NCBI GenBank assembly: GCA_963723205.1
Contig: CAVRQC010000047.1
Location: 248,001-312,000 of the forward strand
Direction of reading: 5' to 3'
Length of the DNA stretch: 64,000 nt
From: CAVQBP01 sp963723205
GTDB lineage: Bacteria > Bacteroidota > Ignavibacteria > Ignavibacteriales > Ignavibacteriaceae
Position 1 is the stretch's first letter, and each line of letters begins with the position of its first letter. The notes below the pieces were generated by a model. The model was not told the origin of the DNA. It was given only the letters and a program-made list of their open reading frames with translations, and did no database searches. The position numbers were made by a program, and so were the translations under genes. Shown piece after piece: positions 54,090 through 63,402 of the stretch.

Positions 54090-56483
54090 TTATTTAACAT
54101 TGGTAGTCTTAGATTTATTGTTATTAGGTAGCTTATAGTCCAATACATTAACAGGAGAATTCATATCGGCATCTTCCTGGTTGTAACCATTACTGAACAA
54201 ATTCTGGCTGACATCAATAACGTCTGTATCATTGATTGTTCCGTTGGCATCAACATCTCCCCCTATCATACCATAAACACCGTTTCCCAGATCTACCAAT
54301 GAACTATCACCATAAGCTTTATTTTGGGAGGTCGTGAAATCATATTGGATAGAAGAGTTGACTAATTTTACAGGTTGGGAGCTAATCACAGAAAGATGAT
54401 TCCTGTGCTTTACGACGATATAGTAAGAACCTGTTAAATCGCTGCCGAATGTTAAAGGACTTACTCCATCGAGACCTGCAACGCTTCCATCATTTCTTAA
54501 GAATGCAGCTTGTCTTGAAACTATAGATGAAGGGGAAGCAGAGGAGCGCAATTCAACAAGTATCCAATCGACAATATCAGAAGGTATAGATGAAACAGAT
54601 TCATTGCCAGAATAATTCCAGGGTGAAATATTATATGGTTGTGATAGCGGAATTAATTTTTCATTATTAAGTTCAGTCTTCATTAGGCCATTATAAAAAG
54701 GCCCTTGAAGATAAACCCTAAATCCTGTGGGACTAATTGATGAATTATCAAGTGCACCAATATTGGGCGACAGTTGATTAACTATATTACCTTCAAGATC
54801 AACAAATCCGGGTGATAAATATTCATCGATTTTTAATCCTTTTCCTTGGCAGGTTGCATCAACTTCCCAATTTTTACTGTTGGGATTTCCAATAAATGGA
54901 TCCGATTTCAATACGAAATTACCACCACTAAATGATTGAGTATTAAGGCTAGTTATAGAATAATCCTTATCAGATATTCTGATAATTGGAGTGGATGCAG
55001 TTACAGATGAATCATATATATAATTATTTTTAAAAGAATCTAATCTGTAATTATAATAAATAAGATCTGTATATTTAGGATTATGTGTTTGTAATTCTGG
55101 TTTTTGATCATATTTTACTATTAAATTATTAAAAATTTTATCATTCAATCCACCGGGTCTTGTTAAAATTCCATCGAGATCATAAAATGTATTATTGAAT
55201 ACGAGTGTTCCTTTAGATACATCATTATCAATAGTGCCACTTGTACTTTGATAGAAGGGAACAATTTCACCCCAACCATAGTAGCCTTTTATCTTGTCAG
55301 ATTTCCAGACATTAAAATAATACGCATTCCTATATCCGCCAAATGAGCTACCTATACTTTGGTCAATTATAATATTTCTATAAAATTTATTGTTTGTACA
55401 ACTTGTTTCAGATCCAAACGTACTAAATGCTCTACCCCAATTTAAACCGGTAAAATCTAAGGTATTATCATAAACTCGCCAATTGTTCACAGTATTATCC
55501 GAAACTAGGTCATTATCTGCTATGAAGAAAATAGCAGCTTGATGGACTTTTATAACATTATTATGAATCAATCCATTATCTGCTCCATTCTCTACTTTAA
55601 TCCCCATATTGCCTCTACCCCAATAATATTGGTATGTACCATTTTCCGCATTTTCAATACCTACATCAATGTTGCAATTCTTGATTTCTACATTCTCTGA
55701 TTTTTTATTCCCATTCTTTGTTATATATATACTATTCGTCGTTACATAAGCTATTTGAATAGAATCAATTATTACATCAGGAGAACCGGCAATTCGTATT
55801 CCCTGATTAGACTTTTCTATTTGAATATTACTTATGTCTAAATAATCACAATCAGTTAATGTGATCATCCATTTACTACCTTCAACTTCAATCATATTAT
55901 ACACTTTATCCGGGTTAGAATTTGAGTAGAGAAAAATAGTACTGTTTCCATATGCTTGAAATCTATAATTCCAACCTAAAGATTTTAAAACAGATATACT
56001 ATCCATCATATTTGCTGTAGTAGCAGGTCTGCCGCCTCCGTCATAACATTCACTATTCCCACCTGTTCTTTTTATTAGTTTTCCCTCTAACCACATCATA
56101 TTTTTAGTAGAAGTACTTATGGGTGGATGTGACCATATATGATTATCTAAACTCATCCAACCAGAATTGATAACCTCTCTTCCATTTAGAACCGGTTTAA
56201 CTCCACTTCCATAAGCTGAAAAAATTATTTTTTGACTTTGGGTACCATGTATATTTGAGAGACTTAAATTTTCATACCATATATCATCTCGCTTGAGCAG
56301 AACTTTGTCGCCTGGTTTTAGAGCCAGGCTTTCAATTTTTTGCAGTGTTTTAAATGGCCTAGTTTGTACAGTACCAGAATTTGAATCATTGCCTTGAGAA
56401 GCTGAAACATAATACGTTGTTTGAGCAAAAAGGAAGGAAACATTTAAGCAAACACCAAGAACTAAATACAAAAATTTCAACAT
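54090..56483 (-). CDS. secreted right-handed beta-helix protein
   Basis: A 797-residue secreted protein. Signal peptide about 1-20; TYYVSASQGNDSNSGTVQTR and FKTLQKIESLALKPGDKVLL introduce a pectate-lyase-like right-handed beta-helix (about 22-480) typical of polysaccharide lyases and alginate epimerases. The C-terminus has a dockerin-like GDVDANGTINDTDVIDVSQN and a second Asp-rich loop EDADMNSPVNVLDYK, probably calcium-binding, instead of a YPNPFNP sorting domain. Catalytic residues cannot be assigned. It is probably glycan-active or glycan-binding. Confidence 0.82.
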   Translation of the reverse strand: MLKFLYLVLGVCLNVSFLFAQTTYYVSASQGNDSNSGTVQTRPFKTLQKIESLALKPGDKVLLKRDDIWYENLSLSNIHGTQSQKIIFSAYGSGVKPVLNGREVINSGWMSLDNHIWSHPPISTSTKNMMWLEGKLIKRTGGNSECYDGGGRPATTANMMDSISVLKSLGWNYRFQAYGNSTIFLYSNSNPDKVYNMIEVEGSKWMITLTDCDYLDISNIQIEKSNQGIRIAGSPDVIIDSIQIAYVTTNSIYITKNGNKKSENVEIKNCNIDVGIENAENGTYQYYWGRGNMGIKVENGADNGLIHNNVIKVHQAAIFFIADNDLVSDNTVNNWRVYDNTLDFTGLNWGRAFSTFGSETSCTNNKFYRNIIIDQSIGSSFGGYRNAYYFNVWKSDKIKGYYGWGEIVPFYQSTSGTIDNDVSKGTLVFNNTFYDLDGILTRPGGLNDKIFNNLIVKYDQKPELQTHNPKYTDLIYYNYRLDSFKNNYIYDSSVTASTPIIRISDKDYSITSLNTQSFSGGNFVLKSDPFIGNPNSKNWEVDATCQGKGLKIDEYLSPGFVDLEGNIVNQLSPNIGALDNSSISPTGFRVYLQGPFYNGLMKTELNNEKLIPLSQPYNISPWNYSGNESVSSIPSDIVDWILVELRSSASPSSIVSRQAAFLRNDGSVAGLDGVSPLTFGSDLTGSYYIVVKHRNHLSVISSQPVKLVNSSIQYDFTTSQNKAYGDSSLVDLGNGVYGMIGGDVDANGTINDTDVIDVSQNLFSNGYNQEDADMNSPVNVLDYKLPNNNKSKTTNVK

Positions 56484-56630
56484 AAACCTTACTCGCGTTT
56501 CTATATTAAATCAAAAATCATTTTACAAAGCCAATTATAATGCCGAAAAAATACATCTAAAAACAAAAAAAAATGAAGCTCTTTATATTTAATCTGTGAA
56601 TTAATTTCATATAGAAGGTAGATCTTACAT

Positions 56631-56870
56631 CTGATTAAATATGATTTATCTAGATTTTTATCTGAATTTTTAATTCAAAATTATCCACTATTAAAATTAA
56701 TAATTATTAAACTCACAAGAAATGAAATAGACCAAAAATATTTAAAAGCAAATTTTTTAAACTTAGAAACCTATCTAAATACCAATTTTGAAATAGATTT
56801 AATTGAATGTTTTTTACTGATCCAAAAATTTTTTAAGAAATATTTATATTGTGATAAGTATAAAAATTAG
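56631..56870 (+). other. startless open frame, 79 codons
   Basis: Frame from 56631 reads LIKYDLSRFLSEFLIQNYPL, then LKLIIIKLTRNEIDQKYLKA and NFEIDLIECFLLIQKFFKKY to TAG 56868. There is no ATG, GTG or TTG start. Such a long open frame is unexpected in about 80% AT sequence, so it may be a gene relic, but I recognise no family. Confidence 0.35.
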
Positions 56871-57240
56871 ACCTCCATATTACAGTTTTATAGTCCTAAA
56901 TAATATTATCATTTAGATCTTTAACTATTTTCTCATTTTGTAACAAAAACATTATATTCATAGCATATTTTTTATTTTTTTTTGTTCCTAAAACAAGGCA
57001 TAAAATTTGATAAAATTTATAGACTTCATTTTGTTAAAAGATTAAATTTTACATCCAAAATTTATAGTGAATGAAATATTTTTAGATTATCAGTTTTTAT
57101 TATTAAAAAATTTATATTGAATTTAATAGAAATAGTGAATCAAAAGTATTTGACATTTCGATTCTTTTTTCTTTTTACCAAGAATTAATAATTAATGACT
57201 TTTTAAAATTTTACACAACTTGATAATTGGGCCCATTAAT

Positions 57241-57288
57241 GTCACTTATTTTTGGATTGGTCGGCATCAATAATTTGATGTGAGTGAC
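57241..57288 (+). promoter_or_regulatory. possible structured leader of the acyl ligase operon
   Basis: Outer pair gtcact (57241-57246) / agtgac (57283-57288) encloses an inner hairpin catcaa (57265-57270) / ttgatg (57275-57280) with loop taat. It lies about 75 bases before ATG 57362 and is followed by ggggcgaagctg. I could not match it to a known riboswitch. Confidence 0.4.
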
Positions 57289-57361
57289 GGGGCGAAGCTG
57301 TAAATAATTGGAAAGCAACTATATTAAATTTCAACATTAATAGAAAAGGAAAAATGCATAA

Positions 57362-59101
57362 ATGATTAATAGTAGAACAGTCTGGGAGCAATGGTACCAA
57401 AATGCAGAGAAATACCCAAACCATGAAGCAATTATACACTGGAATGCAGGGGAAGAACCATATAGATGGACATTTTCTTCATTAATTTCTACAGCAAAAA
57501 AAATTGCTTTTCTACTAAGTGAAAATGGAATTAAAAAAGGAGAAGTTTGCGCATTAATTATCCGTCATAAACCGGATTTTTATCCGTTATATATGGCAAT
57601 TTCTTTTTTAGGAGCAATACCGGCAGTTCTTGCTTATCCTAATCCACGATTACATCCGGATAAATTCAGGCAGGGTATTGAAGGAATGTCACAGCGTTCC
57701 GGGCTGGATTGGATATTAACTGAGAAAGAAATTGAACCGGTTATTAAACCATTAATAGAAAAAAAAGGAAGCACTATCAAAGGTATGCATTTCCCGTTGA
57801 CATGGAAGATGGAAGATGGAAGATGGAAATCGGAAGAAAAAAAATCTGAAAATAAATATGAAGCTTTTCTTAAAGAAGTTAATGCTTTGCATAATATTAT
57901 TAAAGGTATAGATCCTTTTTTATTGCAGCATTCTTCGGGAACTACGGGATTACAAAAACCTGTATTATTATCTCATAAAGCTGTTCTGACACATGTTGAA
58001 AATTATGCTGAAGCAATCGGATTAAATAATAACGATAAGGTTGTGAGCTGGCTTCCGCTGTATCATGATATGGGATTAATAGCTGCTTTTCATTTACCGC
58101 TTGCCTTTGGTATCCCTTCCATACAAATAAATCCTTTTGAATGGGTTATGATACCTTCATTATTATTTGAAGCAATATCAAAAGAAAATGCTACAATTAC
58201 CTGGCTTCCTAATTTTTCCTACAATATGATGGCCGATAAAATTCAGGATGATGAACTTGATAATGTATCGTTAAATAGTATGCGGATGTTTATAAATTGC
58301 AGTGAACCGGTTCGCGATGAAAGTCATCAAAAGTTTTATAAGCGTTTTAGTAAATATGGATTGAAATCAGGTTCATTATCAACCTGTTATGCTATGGCAG
58401 AAACCACATATGCCATTACACAGACTGAACCCGGGATTAATCCTTCGGTATTATCAGTGGATAGACAGGAAATGTCAAAAGGTAAAATTAAACTTCATAA
58501 TAATTCCGATTTTTCAAGGAGCTGTGTTTCATCAGGCAAGGTAATAAAAGGATGTGAAATTAAAATTGTTGATGAAAACAGGAATGAAATAAACAGTAAT
58601 TCTATCGGGGAGATAGCAATTAAATCCGTATCAATGTTCGACGGATACCGGAATTATCCTGAAAAGACGGCGGAAGTATTACGGGATAGCTGGTATTTCA
58701 CAGGTGATTATGGATTCAAGTATGGTGATGAATATTATATAATCGGAAGAAAGAAAGATATAATTATTGTTGCCGGTAATAACGTTTATCCTGAGGACAT
58801 TGAAGATGCAGTAAGCAAAGTAAATGGGGTAATTCCCGGTAGAGTTGTCGCTTTCGGCCAGGACGATATTGAAATAGGGAGTGAACAGATCAGTGTAATT
58901 GCAGAAACTAATTTAAGCAACGAAAATGATATGAAGCAATTAAAAATGAATATTGTAAAAGCCGGTATGGATATGGACTTATCCATTAGAAATATCTATC
59001 TTGTTCCGCCGAGATGGCTGATAAAAAGTTCGGCGGGAAAACCTAGCCGGAAAGCCAACCGGGATAGGATTATTAATAATGAAGAAATTAAATGGAGCTA
59101 A
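57362..59101 (+). CDS. acyl-AMP ligase (FAAL-like), DltA-position enzyme
   Basis: A 579-residue AMP-forming ligase that activates a carboxylic acid as acyl-AMP and loads it on a carrier protein. Motifs: A3-type LLQHSSGTTGLQKPVLLSHK (about 188-207), PLYHDMGLI (about 227), a late YFTGDYGF (A7-like, about 445) and KDIIIVAGNNVYPEDIE (A8-like, about 465), with Lys near the end (SAGKPSRKANRD). The overall pattern (PLYHDMGL, WLPNFSYN) is that of fatty-acyl-AMP ligases rather than amino-acid-specific DltA. Residues about 147-160 (MEDGRWKSEEKK) are encoded by a simple repeat insertion (57802-57826). The acyl carrier gene begins two bases after its stop. Confidence 0.9.
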   Translation: MINSRTVWEQWYQNAEKYPNHEAIIHWNAGEEPYRWTFSSLISTAKKIAFLLSENGIKKGEVCALIIRHKPDFYPLYMAISFLGAIPAVLAYPNPRLHPDKFRQGIEGMSQRSGLDWILTEKEIEPVIKPLIEKKGSTIKGMHFPLTWKMEDGRWKSEEKKSENKYEAFLKEVNALHNIIKGIDPFLLQHSSGTTGLQKPVLLSHKAVLTHVENYAEAIGLNNNDKVVSWLPLYHDMGLIAAFHLPLAFGIPSIQINPFEWVMIPSLLFEAISKENATITWLPNFSYNMMADKIQDDELDNVSLNSMRMFINCSEPVRDESHQKFYKRFSKYGLKSGSLSTCYAMAETTYAITQTEPGINPSVLSVDRQEMSKGKIKLHNNSDFSRSCVSSGKVIKGCEIKIVDENRNEINSNSIGEIAIKSVSMFDGYRNYPEKTAEVLRDSWYFTGDYGFKYGDEYYIIGRKKDIIIVAGNNVYPEDIEDAVSKVNGVIPGRVVAFGQDDIEIGSEQISVIAETNLSNENDMKQLKMNIVKAGMDMDLSIRNIYLVPPRWLIKSSAGKPSRKANRDRIINNEEIKWS

Positions 59102-59102
59102 T

Positions 59103-59345
59103 ATGATTTCAAATGAATTAAAAAATATAATTTTAACTACTTTAAAATTAGATGACTTTGATTTTAAAGATGAAACGACAGCACCGGAAGTTCCCGGCTG
59201 GGATTCATTGAACCATGTAAACGTAATTCTTGCTGTAGAAAAGCATTATAAAATCAGGTTTAAAAACCTGGAAGTACTTCGCTTAAAGAATATTGGTGAA
59301 TTGCAGAAGTTAGTCAATTTAAAATTAGAGAATAATAATTCTTAA
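59103..59345 (+). CDS. acyl carrier protein, DltC-position
   Basis: An 80-residue carrier protein with the phosphopantetheine site PGWDSLNHV (Ser35). ATG 59103 is chosen because GGAG lies before it; the in-frame ATG 59079 is inside the ligase gene. The carrier would hold the acyl group made by the upstream ligase and hand it to the MBOAT downstream. It is distinct from a housekeeping AcpP, which usually has DSLD/E at this site. The ligase and carrier are two bases apart. Confidence 0.9.
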   Translation: MISNELKNIILTTLKLDDFDFKDETTAPEVPGWDSLNHVNVILAVEKHYKIRFKNLEVLRLKNIGELQKLVNLKLENNNS

Positions 59346-59546
59346 AATTATATTCATTCATACCTAATAAAATCTTGCTAACCAAAAAATACCGGCTTCA
59401 ATTTTTAATTGGCGTTCAAATTATTATCATACTAATAATTTGTATAATAAGCTAATTTTAATTTAATTTTTTAGCATTTGGTAAAACGCAAACCGGTTGA
59501 ACCGTTTTTTTTAATTGGTGAGTTGTAAAATTGAGAGTTTTCATTA
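59346..59546. other. spacer between carrier and first MBOAT gene
   Basis: About 200 bp of AT-rich sequence. A TAATTTG-like element near 59442 could be part of a promoter but lacks a clear partner. The 15 bases before ATG 59547 (gagttttcattaatg) are shared with the second MBOAT copy. Confidence 0.4.
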
Positions 59547-61004
59547 ATGCAATTTAATTCGCTTCAGTATGCGTTTTTTCTAATCATAGTATTTTTTGTA
59601 TTCTGGTTTTTACTGAGAAATAATTTAAGACTTCAAAATATATTTTTATTAGCTGCCAGCTATATTTTTTATTCCTGGTGGGACTGGAGATTTCTTACAT
59701 TAATTATTTTTCTCTCCTCAGTAAATTATATTGTAGGAATATTACTCGGTAAATATGATCCTGATACAGAGGAACGTAAAAGAAAATTCATTCTGTTACT
59801 GGTTATATTTATAAATTTAGGTCTGCTGGGGATCTTTAAGTATTTCAATTTTTTTGCAGAATCAGCAGTAGAATTATTTAATGCAGTTGGTTTCAAGGCG
59901 GATAAGGTAACACTAAATGTAATACTGCCTATAGGGATAAGCTTTTATACATTTCAAACACTTGGTTATACAATAGACATATACAGGACAAAGTACAAGC
60001 CAACAAAGGATATAATTGCATTTTTTTCATTTGTCAGTTTTTTCCCATTATTACTAGCCGGACCAATAGAGAGGGGTGATACTCTACTCCCTCAGTTTTT
60101 TAAGAAAAAAGAATTTGAATATAATCAGGCAGTTAACGGAATGCGTCAAATTTTGTGGGGGTTATTTAAGAAACTTGTTGTTGCAGATAGAGTTGCCATT
60201 TATGTGGATGCAGTCTATAATAATATTGAACATCATTCAGGGATAACCTTTATCGTTGCTACACTTTTCTATGCATTTCAAATCTACTGTGATTTTTCGG
60301 GTTATTCGGATATTGCAATAGGTTCTGCACGACTATTGGGTTTTAATTTAACTACAAATTTTAGAAATCCGTATTTTTCAAGAAATGTTGCAGAATTCTG
60401 GAGAAGGTGGCATATAAGTCTTTCCAACTGGCTGAGGGATTATCTATTTATACCATTAAATGTACAGTTTAGAAATCTGAGAATATGGGGGGGAATAATT
60501 GCGGTTCTTATAACTTTTTTGTTGTGTGGTCTTTGGCATGGCGCCAATTGGACGTTCATTATATGGGGAGGTATTCAAGGTTTATATTTAGCATTTAATA
60601 TAACGATTTCGAAATTTAGAAATAAACAATTGTCTGCTAACAATTTTACTTTTGTAAAGGATGGAGGTAAAATATTACTTACTTTTATTCTGGTTTCTTT
60701 TTCCTGGATTTTTTTTAGAGCAAATACCGTAACCGATGCGTTTCATATTGTAAATAAAATCATCAATATATCCGGTCCTTTATTTATACCGCAAGGAGAT
60801 GATGTCGTTACACCTATATATGCAATTATAGCAATTACTATCTTAGTAGTAAGTGAATTTAAGTTTGAGTTTTTCAGCGGAAAGTATTCGTTTATGAATA
60901 ATTCAAATATAATAATCAGGTATTCTGCATATCTATTTCTTTTGTTCCTGATAATATTAACAGGTGTTTTAGGCGGCAGTCAATTTATTTATTTTCAATT
61001 TTAG
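59547..61004 (+). CDS. MBOAT-family O-acyltransferase (AlgI/DltB-like)
   Basis: A 485-residue polytopic inner-membrane acyltransferase. It has the AlgI-type motifs SFYTFQTLGYTIDIYR (about 133), PLLLAGPIERG (about 171), FAFQIYCDFSGYSDIAIG-like sequence (YAFQIYCDFSGYSDIAIGSA, about 240), EFWRRWHISLSNWLRDY (about 280) and the catalytic His331 in LCGLWHGANWTF. The extreme C-terminus is FIYFQF, resembling the FxYxxF tail of DltX that is reported to act as acyl relay in Dlt systems. It would move an acyl group from the upstream carrier across the membrane to a glycan. An SGNH-like gene follows 12 bases later. Confidence 0.93.
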   Translation: MQFNSLQYAFFLIIVFFVFWFLLRNNLRLQNIFLLAASYIFYSWWDWRFLTLIIFLSSVNYIVGILLGKYDPDTEERKRKFILLLVIFINLGLLGIFKYFNFFAESAVELFNAVGFKADKVTLNVILPIGISFYTFQTLGYTIDIYRTKYKPTKDIIAFFSFVSFFPLLLAGPIERGDTLLPQFFKKKEFEYNQAVNGMRQILWGLFKKLVVADRVAIYVDAVYNNIEHHSGITFIVATLFYAFQIYCDFSGYSDIAIGSARLLGFNLTTNFRNPYFSRNVAEFWRRWHISLSNWLRDYLFIPLNVQFRNLRIWGGIIAVLITFLLCGLWHGANWTFIIWGGIQGLYLAFNITISKFRNKQLSANNFTFVKDGGKILLTFILVSFSWIFFRANTVTDAFHIVNKIINISGPLFIPQGDDVVTPIYAIIAITILVVSEFKFEFFSGKYSFMNNSNIIIRYSAYLFLLFLIILTGVLGGSQFIYFQF

Positions 61005-61016
61005 TAATAAAAATTA

Positions 61017-62006
61017 ATGAAAATCAACAGTAACTATAAAAAATTATTTGCCAAATTATTTATTTTCGTAATTATTTTTTTAGTCGCCGATAGAATTACC
61101 GGAGCAGTTTTAAAAGCTATCTATTTCGGTGAAAAAACAGGTAAATATTATAGAATGAACTATTCTATTTACGAAACTGATGCTCAAATGGTGATATTTG
61201 GTAGTTCAAGAGCTAATAGAAATTATATCCCTTCCATTTTAGCAAAGAAAACAGGATTTAGTTGTTATAACGCAGGAGTCCAGGGTGAAGGCATACTTTA
61301 TTCTACAGCAATTGAAGAAATGATGCTAAAGAGATATAGTCCAAATGTTATAATTCTAAATATTGATCCGGAAATGCTTCGAAAATTTGATCCGTTTTAT
61401 GATCGACTTGCCGATTTATTGCCTTATTACGATGATCATAAGGAAATAATGAGAAAATTTATTAATCTAAAAGGAAATTGGGAATCTTTTAAACTTTTAT
61501 TAGAAACCTATAGATATAATTCTAAAATATTACATCTGATGAGGTATCTATTTATACATCAAAAAGATTATAATGGTTTTCGACCTTTATATGGTCATAT
61601 TAACTATTCAGCTAATATTGACTATTCAAATATCCAATCGTTTTTTAATAATAAAAGTAAATTTTTAGATGCAAATTTCGTAGATATTTTTGAAGAATTT
61701 GTGCGAAACGCTATCTTAAAAAAATCAAAACTGATTTTTTGTATATCACCAAATTACTTCCCTATTGGTGGAAGGTTAAATTATCTAAAATATAGTGCTT
61801 CATTTAGATGTATGGACTCAATTGCTGCCAAATATAAAATCCCTATAGTTGATCTAAGCAACGATCCAAAATTTATTTTTAAAAATAATTTATTTTACGA
61901 TTTATCTCATTTAAATAATAAAGGTGCAGAGTTTTTTTCTAAGGAATTAGCAGATTCAATTAATAGTATATTTTATAGAAGTGAGTTAGCCAAGCAAGAA
62001 AACTAA
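61017..62006 (+). CDS. SGNH-like protein, DltD-position
   Basis: A 329-residue protein with one N-terminal membrane helix (about 12-32) and a periplasmic SGNH-hydrolase-like domain. The nucleophile motif is VIFGSSRANRNYIPS (Ser in GSSR, about 62) and the C-terminal Asp-His pair is in YDLSHLNNKGAEFF (about 292-305). DltD has the same topology: one anchor, GSSE/R-type Ser, late DxxH. It would complete the acyl transfer to the final polymer. It lies between the two MBOAT genes, 12 bases after the first. Confidence 0.85.
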   Translation: MKINSNYKKLFAKLFIFVIIFLVADRITGAVLKAIYFGEKTGKYYRMNYSIYETDAQMVIFGSSRANRNYIPSILAKKTGFSCYNAGVQGEGILYSTAIEEMMLKRYSPNVIILNIDPEMLRKFDPFYDRLADLLPYYDDHKEIMRKFINLKGNWESFKLLLETYRYNSKILHLMRYLFIHQKDYNGFRPLYGHINYSANIDYSNIQSFFNNKSKFLDANFVDIFEEFVRNAILKKSKLIFCISPNYFPIGGRLNYLKYSASFRCMDSIAAKYKIPIVDLSNDPKFIFKNNLFYDLSHLNNKGAEFFSKELADSINSIFYRSELAKQEN

Positions 62007-62079
62007 AATATTTTAATTTAGATAAGAAAAATTAGAAGATTTAAAATATTTATATGGCCAGAATTTGGAGTTTTCATTA

Positions 62080-63400
62080 ATGCAATTTAATTCGCTTCAG
62101 TATGCGTTTTTTCTAATTATAGTATTTTTTGTATTCTGGTTTTTACTGAGAAATAATTTAAGACTTCAAAATATATTTTTATTAGCTGCCAGCTATATTT
62201 TTTATTCCTGGTGGGACTGGAGATTTCTTACATTAATTATTTTTCTCTTTTTTTGCAGAATCAGCAGTAGAATTATTTAATGCAGTTGGTTTCAAGGCGG
62301 ATAAGGTAACACTAAATGTAATACTGCCTATAGGGATAAGCTTTTATACATTTCAAACACTTGGTTATACAATAGACATATACAGGACAAAGTACAAGCC
62401 AACAAAGGATATAATTGCATTTTTTTCATTTGTCAGTTTTTTCCCATTATTACTAGCCGGACCAATAGAGAGGGGTGATACTCTACTCCCTCAGTTTTTT
62501 AAGAAAAAAGAATTTGAATATAATCAGGCAGTTAACGGAATGCGTCAAATTTTGTGGGGGTTGTTTAAGAAGGTTGTTATTGCAGATAATTGTGCAGTGT
62601 TGTCAAATCAAATATTTAAAAGTTCTGAAACTCAACCTGCTTCAGTACTGATAATGGGTATATTATATTTTGCTTTTCAAATTTATGGTGATTTCTCAGG
62701 TTATTCAGACATTGCTATAGGTTCCGCCAAACTCATCGGTTTTAATCTGAGGACCAATTTTAAAACTCCATATTTTTCCAGAGATATAGCAGAATTCTGG
62801 AGAAGATGGCATATAAGTCTTTCTAACTGGCTAAGGGATTATCTATTTATACCATTGAATGTACAGTTTAGAAATCTTAGAACATGGGGCGGAATAATTG
62901 CAGTTCTCATAACTTTTTTGTTGTGTGGTCTTTGGCATGGATCAAACTGGACTTTTATTGTTTGGGGTGGTCTAAACGGTATTTATTTTATCCCACTGAT
63001 CATTACCGGCCGCAGCGGAAAGAATATTAATATAGTAGCGGAAGGGAAACTTTTTCCAAGTGTAAAAGAAATTATCCAGATGGGAACAACATTTGCTATA
63101 ACTTCTTTTGCATGGGTGTTCTTTAAGGCACCTAGTCTTGGTGAAGGGATTAAATATATTAGCGGGATTTTCAGCCATGAATTTTTCCCTGTAAACAATA
63201 ATTTCTTTTCAAGACATACGATATTTCTTCTCTTTATTTTTTTATTTAGTGAATGGTTCCTTTTCAGATATGATAATTGTGAAGAGCGTTTTAGCAAATT
63301 TAATCCGGTCATAAGGCGAGCCGTCTATGCGTTGGTACTAGTATTAATATTTTTGTTTATGCAGAATGCAGCCTCAACATTTATATATTTTCAATTTTAA
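62080..63400 (+). pseudogene. second MBOAT acyltransferase, broken by a 134-bp deletion
   Basis: The 5' part (from about 62066 to 62570) is almost identical to the first MBOAT gene, but 134 bp (equivalent to 59715-59848) are missing between the run atttttctc and the T7 run before gcagaatc. This shifts the frame: the first part ends at a stop at 62278-62280, and the rest stays open in another frame, with the first ATG at 62540 (MRQILWGLFKKVV). The 3' part is a diverged paralogue (FQIYGDFSGYSDIAIGSAK, EFWRRWHISLSNWLRDY, LWHGSNWTF) and also ends FIYFQF. The gene is inactive unless the shortened product from 62540 works, which would lack several helices. Confidence 0.85.
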
Positions 63401-63402
63401 TC

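Larger units (their letters stand above)
56484..57361. other. long AT-rich divergent spacer before the acyl-transfer cluster
   Basis: It separates the minus-strand beta-helix gene from the + strand acyl ligase. It includes a startless reading frame (56631-56870) and a possible structured leader (57241-57288), listed separately. No other feature was recognised; promoters must lie here, but no clear TTTG/TAnnTTTG pair was found. Confidence 0.5.

Noticed and set aside
57241..57320. Cyclic di-GMP (GEMM) riboswitch before the acyl ligase
   Set aside because: The GC-rich segment is suggestive, but the conserved core and tetraloop-receptor pattern of that class were not found.
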